From assembly GCA_025356185.1 (NCBI GenBank), contig JANXUN010000124.1, forward strand, positions 1 to 6,272: a stretch of DNA of 6,272 bases. The letters are read 5' to 3'. Shown here in pieces: positions 1 through 6,272 of this stretch. This DNA is from Gemmatimonadaceae bacterium (lineage in GTDB: Bacteria > Gemmatimonadota > Gemmatimonadetes > Gemmatimonadales > Gemmatimonadaceae). The position numbers and the translations under genes were made by a program. Numbering within the stretch: position 1 is the first letter of the stretch; each line of letters opens with the position of its first letter. The notes beneath the pieces are model-generated. The model searched no databases, had not been told where the DNA came from, and was given only the letters and a program-made list of their open reading frames with translations.

Positions 1-1313
1 GCTTCGTCGGCGGCGGCGCGAAACGATGTGAACTGACGCGGGTCGTGTCCGATTGCGATGCTCGTGCTGTCGCTAAATGGAGTCGCGCCCAGAAGCGCCG
101 TGAGCGCCGCCGCGGCCGAGGCGGAAATGGCAGAGTGCCCCGACATATACTCGGGGAATGGCGGCGTTGAGATGAGCGGCTCCCACGTGGAATCCATTAC
201 CGCACGAATGTACGTGCGTGGACGAATGAGGTTGATCTTGAACTTGTAGCCCCACACTGCGATGAACGCGTCGGCAACCGCGACGGCGGTGAGCGTTGTT
301 GCACGCGCCGCATCCGCAGCAGAAAGGTTACGTTCACTCACCAGCTGACTGGCGATCGATGTCCAATGACCAGACGGCGTTCCTGACTCGCCGGGATTAT
401 CGGCCCAATACAACGCGGTCGTTCGTTGATCGGGCGTCAGCTTTTCGTGAATGTCATAGACTTCGCGCGCTTCTTTGTAGAGTTGTGCGTCGGCGGTCAT
501 GCCAAACTTTGGTGCCTCCTCGGCCGCGCATTCGTTCCACGTCTTCAGCACGAACGGTCGCAGCTGTCCCCAATAGGGCTCCGTGGCGCCCGACATGTTC
601 ACGGGCGGCAATGTGCCCGAGCCCATCTTCTTTGGTCGGTTGAGAATGAGTTCGCGATCACTCCCGTTTGACGGACGCAGCAGATTTGAAGGATTGGTGA
701 GATCGATCGCGGTGCTTGCACCGGAAATGTTTTGTGCGGAGTACGTGTAGCCGGGTGAATCATTAATCCACAATCCCGCACCAACTGGCGCGACGTATTT
801 GCGACCACGCGTGCTGTCAAAGCCGTCGCCATGCGCCCACTTGACGATTCGCAGCCCGATTTCGCGACCGAGCTTTTGCGAGCGCTCGCGTGTGTCACCG
901 CCAGTTGCCTGTGCGTGTTCGAGCGAATCGGCGAGTTGATTCATCGAGGCCCGTGTTGTCGCGAGCCCCTCGCGAAGGAGTGAATCGAGTACCGTGCGTT
1001 CCGCCGCGACGGCAACGAGTGTGCCGTCGTACGCCTGCCCCGGGTTCGGCGCCGGCAACTCAGGGAATTCGTTCAGAACGCCGTGCAATGGCTTGAGTGT
1101 CGGATCGACGACCGCGAGCCCCGAGTAGAGCGCGGTCGCGCCATACGCAACAAATCGTGAACCGACGGGCGGTGACACGCGTTCAACGCGCACCGCCCCG
1201 TACAGCGTATGCATCCAGATAGAAAGCAATCGCGAATCGGGCTGTGGCGCGCGGTCGCACGCGGCGACGAACACGGACGCGATGGCGACAAGCAGTACGA
1301 CGTGCCGTTTCAT
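1..1313 (-). CDS. Vanadium-dependent haloperoxidase-like (PAP2 superfamily) lipoprotein, C-terminus beyond window
   Basis: The minus-strand frame from the ATG at 1313 stays open for 437 codons and leaves the window at base 1. The first residues (MKRHVVLLVAIASVFVAAC) form a short signal peptide ending in a VAAC lipobox, so a lipoprotein anchored at Cys19 is likely. The body is helical and matches the vanadium haloperoxidase/PAP2 fold. K357-x6-R364-P365 (KFKINLIRP) fits the first vanadate/phosphate-binding motif, and S391-G392-H393 (in PEYMSGHSAIS) fits the second, with Met where Pro is usual. The last visible residues, FTSFRAAADEA, resemble the segment that comes just before the third motif (SRxxxGxH) in this family, so that motif should lie just outside the window. 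Members either oxidise halides with peroxide or act as acid phosphatases; sequence alone cannot separate these. No good Shine-Dalgarno is visible. The start is chosen because it gives the signal peptide directly. It is transcribed away from all the other genes here. Confidence 0.88.
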   Translation of the reverse strand, partial: MKRHVVLLVAIASVFVAACDRAPQPDSRLLSIWMHTLYGAVRVERVSPPVGSRFVAYGATALYSGLAVVDPTLKPLHGVLNEFPELPAPNPGQAYDGTLVAVAAERTVLDSLLREGLATTRASMNQLADSLEHAQATGGDTRERSQKLGREIGLRIVKWAHGDGFDSTRGRKYVAPVGAGLWINDSPGYTYSAQNISGASTAIDLTNPSNLLRPSNGSDRELILNRPKKMGSGTLPPVNMSGATEPYWGQLRPFVLKTWNECAAEEAPKFGMTADAQLYKEAREVYDIHEKLTPDQRTTALYWADNPGESGTPSGHWTSIASQLVSERNLSAADAARATTLTAVAVADAFIAVWGYKFKINLIRPRTYIRAVMDSTWEPLISTPPFPEYMSGHSAISASAAAALTALLGATPFSDSTSIAIGHDPRQFTSFRAAADE

Positions 1314-1536
1314 GGTCTGGCTCAGAAAAGAGGAACCGCCAGCGCGCCACGCACACCAGCTTTCGGAAGATTCAAAACGTCACGACGCAAATTAACCCGC
1401 TGGCTGGATCCTTTTCGTCAGGTCACCGAGCAACTGCGGTCGGAGAGCGCACAAGCGGGGCTCGCACGATTTGGCAGGATCACACACCCCGTCCCTGGGC
1501 GCGCGACAGAATTGAGTCTGCGGGGTATGCCTGCAC

Positions 1537-1890
1537 ATGAGACATTTCAGCGTCGTGTTGGGCGGGGCGGTCGTCGCGGTATGTGCGGCGTGCACGATCA
1601 CCGATTCCGAATCGCACAGCGCGCACGTGCATTTCGTGCTGGATGCGCCGCTCTGCAGTTCGACGATTCCCGTATCGTTTTTCGTGGACGGCGCGCTCGT
1701 CGCGAGCGATACGTTTCGCGTGCATTTGTCGCCCAGTCACACAGAGTCGCGCATGTTCTCCGTTGGCGTGGGCCCGCATGTGCTTGGCGCGCGTTCATTT
1801 GGCGCGTTTAGTTATGTATGGCGCGATACGACGGTGAACGTGTCATCGGGCGTGATCGCCACCGACTCACTGCCATTCTACTGCTCATAG
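1537..1890 (+). CDS. Small putative lipoprotein of unknown function
   Basis: This is a 117-residue protein that I do not recognise. The first 19 residues (MRHFSVVLGGAVVAVCAAC) look like a signal peptide with a loose lipobox ending at Cys19; the -3 residue is Cys rather than Leu/Val, so lipidation is less certain than export. A short polar stretch follows (TITDSESHS), then about 85 residues with alternating hydrophobic positions suggesting a small beta-sandwich. The segment IPVSFFVDGALVASDTFRVHLSP, followed by VGVGPHVLGARS, recalls PEGA-like or carbohydrate-binding-like beta domains, which is only a fold-level impression. Cys40 and Cys116 could form a disulfide joining the two ends of the domain. 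A GGGG run at 1522-1525 is a poor ribosome-binding site. The gene is divergent from the haloperoxidase-like gene and 183 bases upstream of the peptidase-CapA gene. No role can be assigned. Confidence 0.72.
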   Translation: MRHFSVVLGGAVVAVCAACTITDSESHSAHVHFVLDAPLCSSTIPVSFFVDGALVASDTFRVHLSPSHTESRMFSVGVGPHVLGARSFGAFSYVWRDTTVNVSSGVIATDSLPFYCS

Positions 1891-2073
1891 ACGGCGCATC
1901 GTCTGACACCGAAATCGTCGAATCACGTGCAGAATGGTGCAGCGTGTGTCGTAATGGGTGGCACACACAAAGGAAAATCGGGCACGACTGAAGACGCTGG
2001 CGAAAAACGTCGAAGCGCGCGCACGACCGAGACGCGATAGCCGTCCGTCCGTTCCTGTGGCACATTGCTCGTC

Positions 2074-5000
2074 ATGACTACGCCTCGACGTAACATGACC
2101 AGCACCGCAGCGCGACCCGCTGCGATGATCGCGTGCATCGTCGGTCTCTGCGCGCGACCGGCTAGCGCGCAAGACGCGCCCTTGCTTACCGTGCTGATCA
2201 AACCCGGCGTCATGAGCGAGGCCGTGGGCACAGGTAATCTCGATGTGCTCATGACGATCCCCGCAATGCACGTTGCCGCCGGGGCACCGTTGCTTTCGAT
2301 GGGAATGTTTGTACCTGGGCTCGCACGCGCGCAAACGTTGAGCATGTTGTCGGTGCATGATGCGAATGGAGCAGTGCCCATCACCGGAAGTGGTGATCGC
2401 AACACGCCTCCAGGAAAGTGGGTCGCGACGCGCGCAGTACAGGGCGACGTCACGGTGAGCTATCGATTGCTCGCCGAGAATATTCCGGCGATTGCTGGTG
2501 GCCCACCCGTTGGCGTGCGCATTGACGGCGACGGCGTATCAGCGACTGGCCAAGCGATGTTGATGTCGCCAACGGTTAGCGGCGCGTATCGCATCGCAAT
2601 CAAATGGGACCTGAGCGCGATGGGCATTGGCGCCGAAGCGGTGTCGAGCTACGGCGACGGCGATGTCGTATTGCCCGCCGGTCCGGTGAGTCGGCTGGGT
2701 AGCGGCGTATACATGGCCGGTCATCTCAAACGCGAGCCGCGCGTGCCGTCGGGGGCGTTCTCGGCGGTGTGGGTTGGCGAGCCTGCGTTTGATCCGCGGC
2801 CGTCGATGCAGTGGACGGCCAAGTTGCACGCGGCGATGAGTCGTCACTTCAAGGACGATAACGAGCCACCCTACCGCGTGTTCTTGCGTTACAACCCGAT
2901 GAATGCGGGCGGGGGCGCTGCGTTGACGCATTCGTTCATCGTCACATATGGAACCGGTGTAACGGGAGAAGGACTGAAGTCCATTCTCGGTCACGAGATG
3001 ACGCACACGTGGACGGCGAATGGTATTGGACAATGGTACAGCGAAGGCAACGCGGTGTTTTATCAAGCGCTGCTGCCGTGGCGCGCGGGGTTGATTACCG
3101 CCGACGAATATCTTGCCGACCTCAACAAAACTGCGAGTCGGTATTACACCAACGCGTTGAAAAGCACGCCAGAGGATTCGGTCGCGCCGCATTTTTGGGA
3201 CGACACGCGCATTCGTGTGTTACCGTACGATCGTGGGGCGATGTATTTCGCGGTGCTCAACGGAAAGATTCGCACGGCGACGAATGGAAAGCGGTCACTC
3301 GATGATGTGATTCAAACAATGATTGCGCGGGCGCGAGATGAAAAACCGCTCACGCAAGCGATGTGGCTTGATGTGTTGCGAGCCGAGGTTGGTGAAGATG
3401 GTCCGGCGGTGCACCGTTTGATGATGTCGGGTGGTTTGATGTTGCCAGAGTCGGGTGATTTTGGTCCGTGCTTTCGCCGCACCATCAAACAGATTCGACA
3501 ATTCGATTTGGGGTTCGACAACACATCAATACTTGGCGCAGAAAAGATTATTCAAGGCTTAAAGGCGGGATCGGAAGCAGAGCAGGCGGGGCTGCGCAAC
3601 GGCGATAAGATCACGTATGCGGTCGCGTTGGATGCGGTGCAGGGCGATGTGAATCGCACGATTGTTGTGCAAGTCACACGCGACGGCAGGACGTTCCCGC
3701 TCACGTATTTGCCGCGCGGCAGTGCCGTTGACGCGTATCAATGGGAACGCGTTCCAAATGCGCCAGCGAGCGCGTGCACGCCGGCGCCCATCGCCGCGCA
3801 AACGCAGCCATCGGCGCCACAATCGTCACCGCAATTGCAACAGCCGCGGCGTCCATCCAACGAGCCGCAGGATTTCTTGAAGGAGCCACCGAAGCCCGCG
3901 TCGGTGAAAGGCGCATTCAGTCTCGTGACGCTTGGCGACCTTCTGTACTCGCACCCGATGGCCGATCGCGCCGACACTGCGTTTCAGAACGTGGTGCAGC
4001 TTATCAAGAAAGGCGACGTGACCATTGGGAATCAGGAAGGCGTGTTTTTCGATCTCAACACTTTCACGGGGCAAGGCTACGGCAATGGCCTGTTGTGGGG
4101 CGAGGCGGGCAATGCGAAGGACATGAAGGCGATGGGCATCGACATGGTGTCGGTGGCAAATAATCACTCGACCGATTGGGGGCCCGAGGGGCTGCTCGCA
4201 ACGCGTCGCTTGCTTGACGACGCGGGCATCGTGCATTCCGGTGGAGGACGCACGCTGCAGGAAGCGCGCGCAGCAGGAATTTTGCTCACTCCCAAGGGTC
4301 GCGTGTCGCTTGTTTCGGCCGCATCAACGTTCAAACCGAACGCCAATGCGAACGATGCGTTCGCTGATGTTCCTGCGCGTCCCGGCATCAGCCCATTGCG
4401 GCTCAAGAAGATCAATTTGGTGAGTCGAGAGCAGCTTGCGGCGATTCGCGCACTCGCGATTGCGCGTGCAACGCCGCGCGAGCCAGCGCCTGCACCGACG
4501 GCGACCGAAGTCACGTTTGGCGAACAGGTCTATCGACAGTCAGGTAGGAGCGGTCTGAGTTACGAGATGGATTTGTTCGATCACGCGGCGATTCTCAAGT
4601 CCGTGCGCGATGCGAAGGCCGCGTCAGATCTCACCGTATTTACCATTCACGCGCATGAGAGCACGACGGGAATGGATGACGACACGCCGTCGCCGCCGGA
4701 CTTTTTGATCAAGCTGTTTCACGACTGTGTTGACGCGGGTGCCGATGTCATTCTTGGCGGTGGGCCGCACTCGTTGCGAGGCATTGAGATCTATAAGGGC
4801 AAGCCTATTCTGTACGGCATGGGCGTATTCTTTATCTCGGCCGACGTGAAGATGCTCCAGGAGTCTGCGTTTCGCGTGTTTCCTGATTCGACCGGACACG
4901 CACCAGCACCGCCGCCGCCAACACCGGGCGTGTCACCGCGTGCAGTTCGTGCCGGAGGAAATCCCGCGAGTTGGTACGACGGAATTGTCGCCGTCACCGA

Positions 5001-5202
5001 TTTTGAAAACGGCGCGGTAAAAACAGTACGGCTTTATCCGCTCGATGTCGGCAACACAAACGACGTGACACGTCGCGGTATTCCACATCTTGCCGATGCG
5101 CAAACAGCGCAGCGCATCCTGACCAATTTGCAAAACTATTCGGCACCGTTCGGTACCCAGATCGTGATTGAAGGATCGGTGGGCGTGTTGCGAATTCCGT
5201 AA
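2074..5202 (+). CDS. Secreted fusion protein: M61-like gluzincin peptidase with PDZ, joined to a CapA-like (PGA_cap) domain
   Basis: This is a single frame of 1042 residues. The N-terminus carries a signal peptide whose core (AAMIACIVGLCARPASA) ends in an ASA|Q cleavage site after residue 32. Residues about 36-230 are beta-rich, like the N-terminal domain of M61 peptidases. The catalytic domain has the zinc motif H307-E-M-T-H311 followed by W-Y-S-E324-G, the likely third zinc ligand. Residues about 477-549 are a weak PDZ domain (AGLRNGDKI). A Pro/Gln-rich linker covers about 550-612. From residue 615 a complete CapA-like metallophosphatase-type domain follows: GD622, N653-Q-E655, N696-N697-H698 with D701, H859-A-H861-E862, and GGGPH899 before an RGIEIYKGKPILYGMG stretch. 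The two halves are known as separate families: M61 trims peptides, while CapA proteins are linked to poly-gamma-glutamate and envelope metabolism. No capB/capC neighbour is present. The start is uncertain: TTG 2065 and ATG 2095 are alternatives and none has a clear ribosome-binding site; 2074 is the first ATG and keeps the whole signal peptide. Confidence 0.9.
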   Translation: MTTPRRNMTSTAARPAAMIACIVGLCARPASAQDAPLLTVLIKPGVMSEAVGTGNLDVLMTIPAMHVAAGAPLLSMGMFVPGLARAQTLSMLSVHDANGAVPITGSGDRNTPPGKWVATRAVQGDVTVSYRLLAENIPAIAGGPPVGVRIDGDGVSATGQAMLMSPTVSGAYRIAIKWDLSAMGIGAEAVSSYGDGDVVLPAGPVSRLGSGVYMAGHLKREPRVPSGAFSAVWVGEPAFDPRPSMQWTAKLHAAMSRHFKDDNEPPYRVFLRYNPMNAGGGAALTHSFIVTYGTGVTGEGLKSILGHEMTHTWTANGIGQWYSEGNAVFYQALLPWRAGLITADEYLADLNKTASRYYTNALKSTPEDSVAPHFWDDTRIRVLPYDRGAMYFAVLNGKIRTATNGKRSLDDVIQTMIARARDEKPLTQAMWLDVLRAEVGEDGPAVHRLMMSGGLMLPESGDFGPCFRRTIKQIRQFDLGFDNTSILGAEKIIQGLKAGSEAEQAGLRNGDKITYAVALDAVQGDVNRTIVVQVTRDGRTFPLTYLPRGSAVDAYQWERVPNAPASACTPAPIAAQTQPSAPQSSPQLQQPRRPSNEPQDFLKEPPKPASVKGAFSLVTLGDLLYSHPMADRADTAFQNVVQLIKKGDVTIGNQEGVFFDLNTFTGQGYGNGLLWGEAGNAKDMKAMGIDMVSVANNHSTDWGPEGLLATRRLLDDAGIVHSGGGRTLQEARAAGILLTPKGRVSLVSAASTFKPNANANDAFADVPARPGISPLRLKKINLVSREQLAAIRALAIARATPREPAPAPTATEVTFGEQVYRQSGRSGLSYEMDLFDHAAILKSVRDAKAASDLTVFTIHAHESTTGMDDDTPSPPDFLIKLFHDCVDAGADVILGGGPHSLRGIEIYKGKPILYGMGVFFISADVKMLQESAFRVFPDSTGHAPAPPPPTPGVSPRAVRAGGNPASWYDGIVAVTDFENGAVKTVRLYPLDVGNTNDVTRRGIPHLADAQTAQRILTNLQNYSAPFGTQIVIEGSVGVLRIP

Positions 5203-5447
5203 ACTCGTTCGGAGAAAAGATGCCTCGCTCGCTCAGAGACCGCAGTTCCGCCTTGTGAGCCTTGGTGGATATCTCGCAACGGGATATTCGATATGACACC
5301 TGCGAGCACGTCCGTAAATCAGAAACGCACGCCATTTTTCGCATGCGACTTGCGTCACACATTTCGCGTATCGCCCCGCGCTGACTCGTGTACGCATCAT
5401 CAGGCTGCGTCGAAATCTCGACGGAGCTTTACGTCACATTGGACGAA

Positions 5448-5451
5448 GAGG
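5448..5451 (+). promoter_or_regulatory. Shine-Dalgarno sequence of the BON-domain lipoprotein
   Basis: GAGG within AAGAGGA lies 8 bases before the ATG at 5460. It fixes the start there, rather than at the GTG at 5388 or the in-frame ATGs at 5469 and 5481. Confidence 0.75.
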
Positions 5452-5459
5452 ATACGACT

Positions 5460-5834
5460 ATGAATCGCATGTTGAATCGCATGTTCGCGCTGTCCGCCGC
5501 AACAACGTTGTCGTTCGCTGTTGCATGTGGAAACACGGCGGATGGCGCCAAGAAGGACGCGGACATCGCCGCGGAGAAGACAGCGGAAGCCGCGGCGAAA
5601 ACAGGCGACGCGATGGGCGCCGCCGCGCAAACCGTTGATGTCAAAGCCTCCTTGATGGCCGACACGCGTGTTGATGCGAGTGGCATCAACGTTGACACGG
5701 ACGCGGGCAAGAAAACCGTAACGCTCAACGGCACGGTGACGACTGACGCGCAGCGCACGCTCGCCGCGCAAGTGGCGACCGACAAAGCGCTAGGCTACGC
5801 GATCATCAACAAGCTGACGGTCGTCAAGAAGTAG
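5460..5834 (+). CDS. BON-domain lipoprotein
   Basis: This is a 124-residue protein. The signal peptide (MNRMLNRMFALSAATTLSFAVAC) ends in a relaxed AVAC lipobox at Cys23, suggesting a periplasm-facing lipoprotein. Residues 24-57 are rich in Ala, Lys, Asp and Glu (KKDADIAAEKTAEAAAK) and are probably an extended or helical tether. Residues about 58-122 form one BON domain: helix DVKASLMADTRV, strand INVDTDAGKKTVTLNGTV with the conserved Gly91, a second helix in DAQRTLAAQVATDK, and the closing strand INKLTVVKK. BON domains (OsmY and secretin-associated proteins) are thought to bind phospholipids or envelope proteins and often serve in envelope stress or osmotic response; the role here is inferred from the family. 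The start at 5460 is supported by GAGG 8 bases upstream. The first codons contain a perfect 12-base tandem duplication. The gene stands alone, 257 bases after the fusion gene, and two hairpins follow it. Confidence 0.9.
   Translation: MNRMLNRMFALSAATTLSFAVACGNTADGAKKDADIAAEKTAEAAAKTGDAMGAAAQTVDVKASLMADTRVDASGINVDTDAGKKTVTLNGTVTTDAQRTLAAQVATDKALGYAIINKLTVVKK
5461..5485 (+). repeat. 12-base tandem duplication at the start of the BON-domain gene
   Basis: TGAATCGCATGT occurs twice without a gap (5461-5472 and 5473-5484), and the match runs one base further. It keeps the frame, encodes the repeated NRM-L/F-type start of the signal peptide, and creates two extra in-frame ATG codons. Confidence 0.9.
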
Positions 5835-5853
5835 CAACGCTGCGCCGCGAATT

Positions 5854-5874
5854 GCGCGTCCGAAAACGGCGCGC
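5854..5874 (+). terminator. GC-rich hairpin after the BON-domain gene, probable terminator without a T-run
   Basis: GCGCGTCCG and CGGCGCGC pair over eight G-C pairs around an AAAA loop, with T5859 bulged. The hairpin starts 19 bases after the TAG stop of the BON gene. No T-tract follows on the plus strand, so it may end transcription inefficiently or protect the 3' end of the mRNA. Confidence 0.45.
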
Positions 5875-5895
5875 GCTCGCGCAGAGGCAGCGCTA

Positions 5896-5930
5896 GCATG
5901 GAGGCTTCCCCTTGGGTGGAGCCTCCATGC
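5896..5930 (+). promoter_or_regulatory. Long hairpin spanning the ribosome-binding site and start codon of the TPR lipoprotein
   Basis: Bases 5896-5908 (GCATGGAGGCTTC) pair with 5918-5930 (GGAGCCTCCATGC) over 13 pairs, one of them G-T. After one mismatch, two more pairs close a three-base loop. The stem buries a perfect GGAGG at 5900-5904, the CCTCC at 5922-5926 and the ATG at 5927. It could be the second part of a terminator for the BON gene (only a weak T-rich stretch follows: CGTTCGTTTGT), or a structure limiting translation of the next gene. The pairing is seen directly; the function is inferred. Confidence 0.55.
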
Positions 5931-6272
5931 GTTCGTTTGTGCGTGCCTGTCTTTGTAGTGCGGCCTTAACGAGTTGTCGGAATGTCACACAGTCTGACAG
6001 CGGAAAAATTCCGATCACGTCACGGTCCGGCCAAGCCGTGCAGCTGTTCGCGAGCGGCCGAGTGTCTAGCGAAAATTTGCAGCCGCACGAGGCCTTCGCG
6101 CAGTTCGCGCAGGCGGTCGCGCTCGATTCCACATTCGCATTGGCGGAGTACGGACTCGCATCGACGGCGCCTACCGCCAAACAGGTGCGGGAACATCTCG
6201 ACAAAGCGATCGCCTTGGCACGTAACGCGTCGCTCGGTGAGCAACTGCTGATTCGCGCAATGCAAGCGCGGA
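5927..6272 (+). CDS. TPR-type lipoprotein, C-terminus beyond window
   Basis: The frame from the ATG at 5927 is open for 115 codons to the window edge. MRSFVRACLCSAALTSC is a short signal peptide with a good LTSC lipobox at Cys17, so an anchored envelope protein is likely. A short linker is followed by IPITSRSGQAVQLFASGR and the helical pair EAFAQFAQAVALDSTFALAEYGLAST (residues 55-80), which fits a tetratricopeptide repeat (A, G and A at packing positions, acidic turn at LD). Then VREHLDKAIALA begins the next helix. This layout recalls a family of TPR lipoproteins common in Gemmatimonadota and Bacteroidota, normally several hundred residues long, so most of the protein is missing here. TPRs bind partner proteins; no partner is evident. 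GGAG at 5918-5921 lies 5 bases before this ATG. An in-frame TTG at 5912, with GGAGG 7 bases upstream, is an alternative start that would add five residues. Confidence 0.78.
   Translation, partial: MRSFVRACLCSAALTSCRNVTQSDSGKIPITSRSGQAVQLFASGRVSSENLQPHEAFAQFAQAVALDSTFALAEYGLASTAPTAKQVREHLDKAIALARNASLGEQLLIRAMQAR

Noticed and set aside
1314..1536. Possible minus-strand promoter for the haloperoxidase-like gene (CTGACG and GTTAAT-like hexamers around 1395-1425) in the divergent spacer.
   Set aside because: Each hexamer matches a sigma-70 consensus at only four of six positions and the spacing is about 19 bases; this is no better than chance. I see nothing else firm in the spacer.
1209..1811. 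A 200-codon plus-strand open frame, Arg-rich.
   Set aside because: It overlaps the haloperoxidase start and the small lipoprotein, and its composition is that of a shifted frame of GC-rich coding DNA.
1889..1904. Small hairpin AGACG-GCGCAT-CGTCT over the stop of the small lipoprotein, and a GTGTGT/ACACAC pairing at 1944-1968.
   Set aside because: Five- and six-pair stems with no T-run are too weak to call terminators.
2041..2052. CCGT repeated three times just before the fusion gene.
   Set aside because: Too short to be more than a chance microrepeat.
2074..2170. Arg-Arg near the start of the fusion protein as a Tat signal.
   Set aside because: PRRNMTS lacks most of the twin-arginine consensus, and an ordinary Sec-type signal peptide explains the region.
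5203..5459. Spacer with GATATC/GATAT pairing near 5266-5293, the CGCATGCG palindrome at 5340-5347 and TTGCGT near 5350.
   Set aside because: The stem relies on wobble pairs, the palindrome is short, and no properly spaced -10 follows TTGCGT. No coding frame, tRNA or other RNA is apparent.
5388..5459. GTG at 5388 as an upstream start of the BON-domain gene.
   Set aside because: It would place 24 polar residues ahead of a clear lipoprotein signal peptide, whereas ATG 5460 has a well-placed GAGG.

Overview
The window is GC-rich bacterial chromosome whose five genes all begin with an export signal. Four look like lipoproteins and one looks like a secreted or periplasmic protein. This points to a Gram-negative heterotroph. 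The mix of a vanadium-haloperoxidase/PAP2-type lipoprotein, an M61-type peptidase, a BON-domain lipoprotein and a TPR lipoprotein with a 'LDSTFALAEYGLASTAP' segment resembles what I know of Gemmatimonadota. That assignment is an inference from protein style; no marker gene is present.

Layout: (1) From base 1313 leftwards on the minus strand runs a long open frame that leaves the window at base 1. It is a vanadium-dependent haloperoxidase-like lipoprotein cut by the window edge just before its expected third motif. (2) A divergent spacer of about 220 bases separates it from (3) a small unrecognised plus-strand lipoprotein at 1537-1890. (4) After 183 bases comes the main gene, 2074-5202. It is one uninterrupted frame joining a signal peptide, an M61-like gluzincin peptidase with a degenerate PDZ domain, a Pro/Gln-rich linker and a complete CapA-like (PGA_cap, calcineurin-like fold) domain. 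(5) A 257-base spacer with no convincing gene or RNA leads to (6) a 124-residue BON-domain lipoprotein at 5460-5834. (7) Two strong hairpins lie between it and (8) a TPR-type lipoprotein that starts at 5927 and runs off the right edge. The second hairpin contains both the best ribosome-binding sequence and the start codon of that last gene.

The genes do not form an obvious pathway or tight operon: spacings are 90-260 bases and the first gene is divergent. The common theme is the cell envelope. The most notable item is the peptidase-CapA fusion, found without any capB/capC-like neighbour and with altered residues at usual CapA metal-binding motifs.
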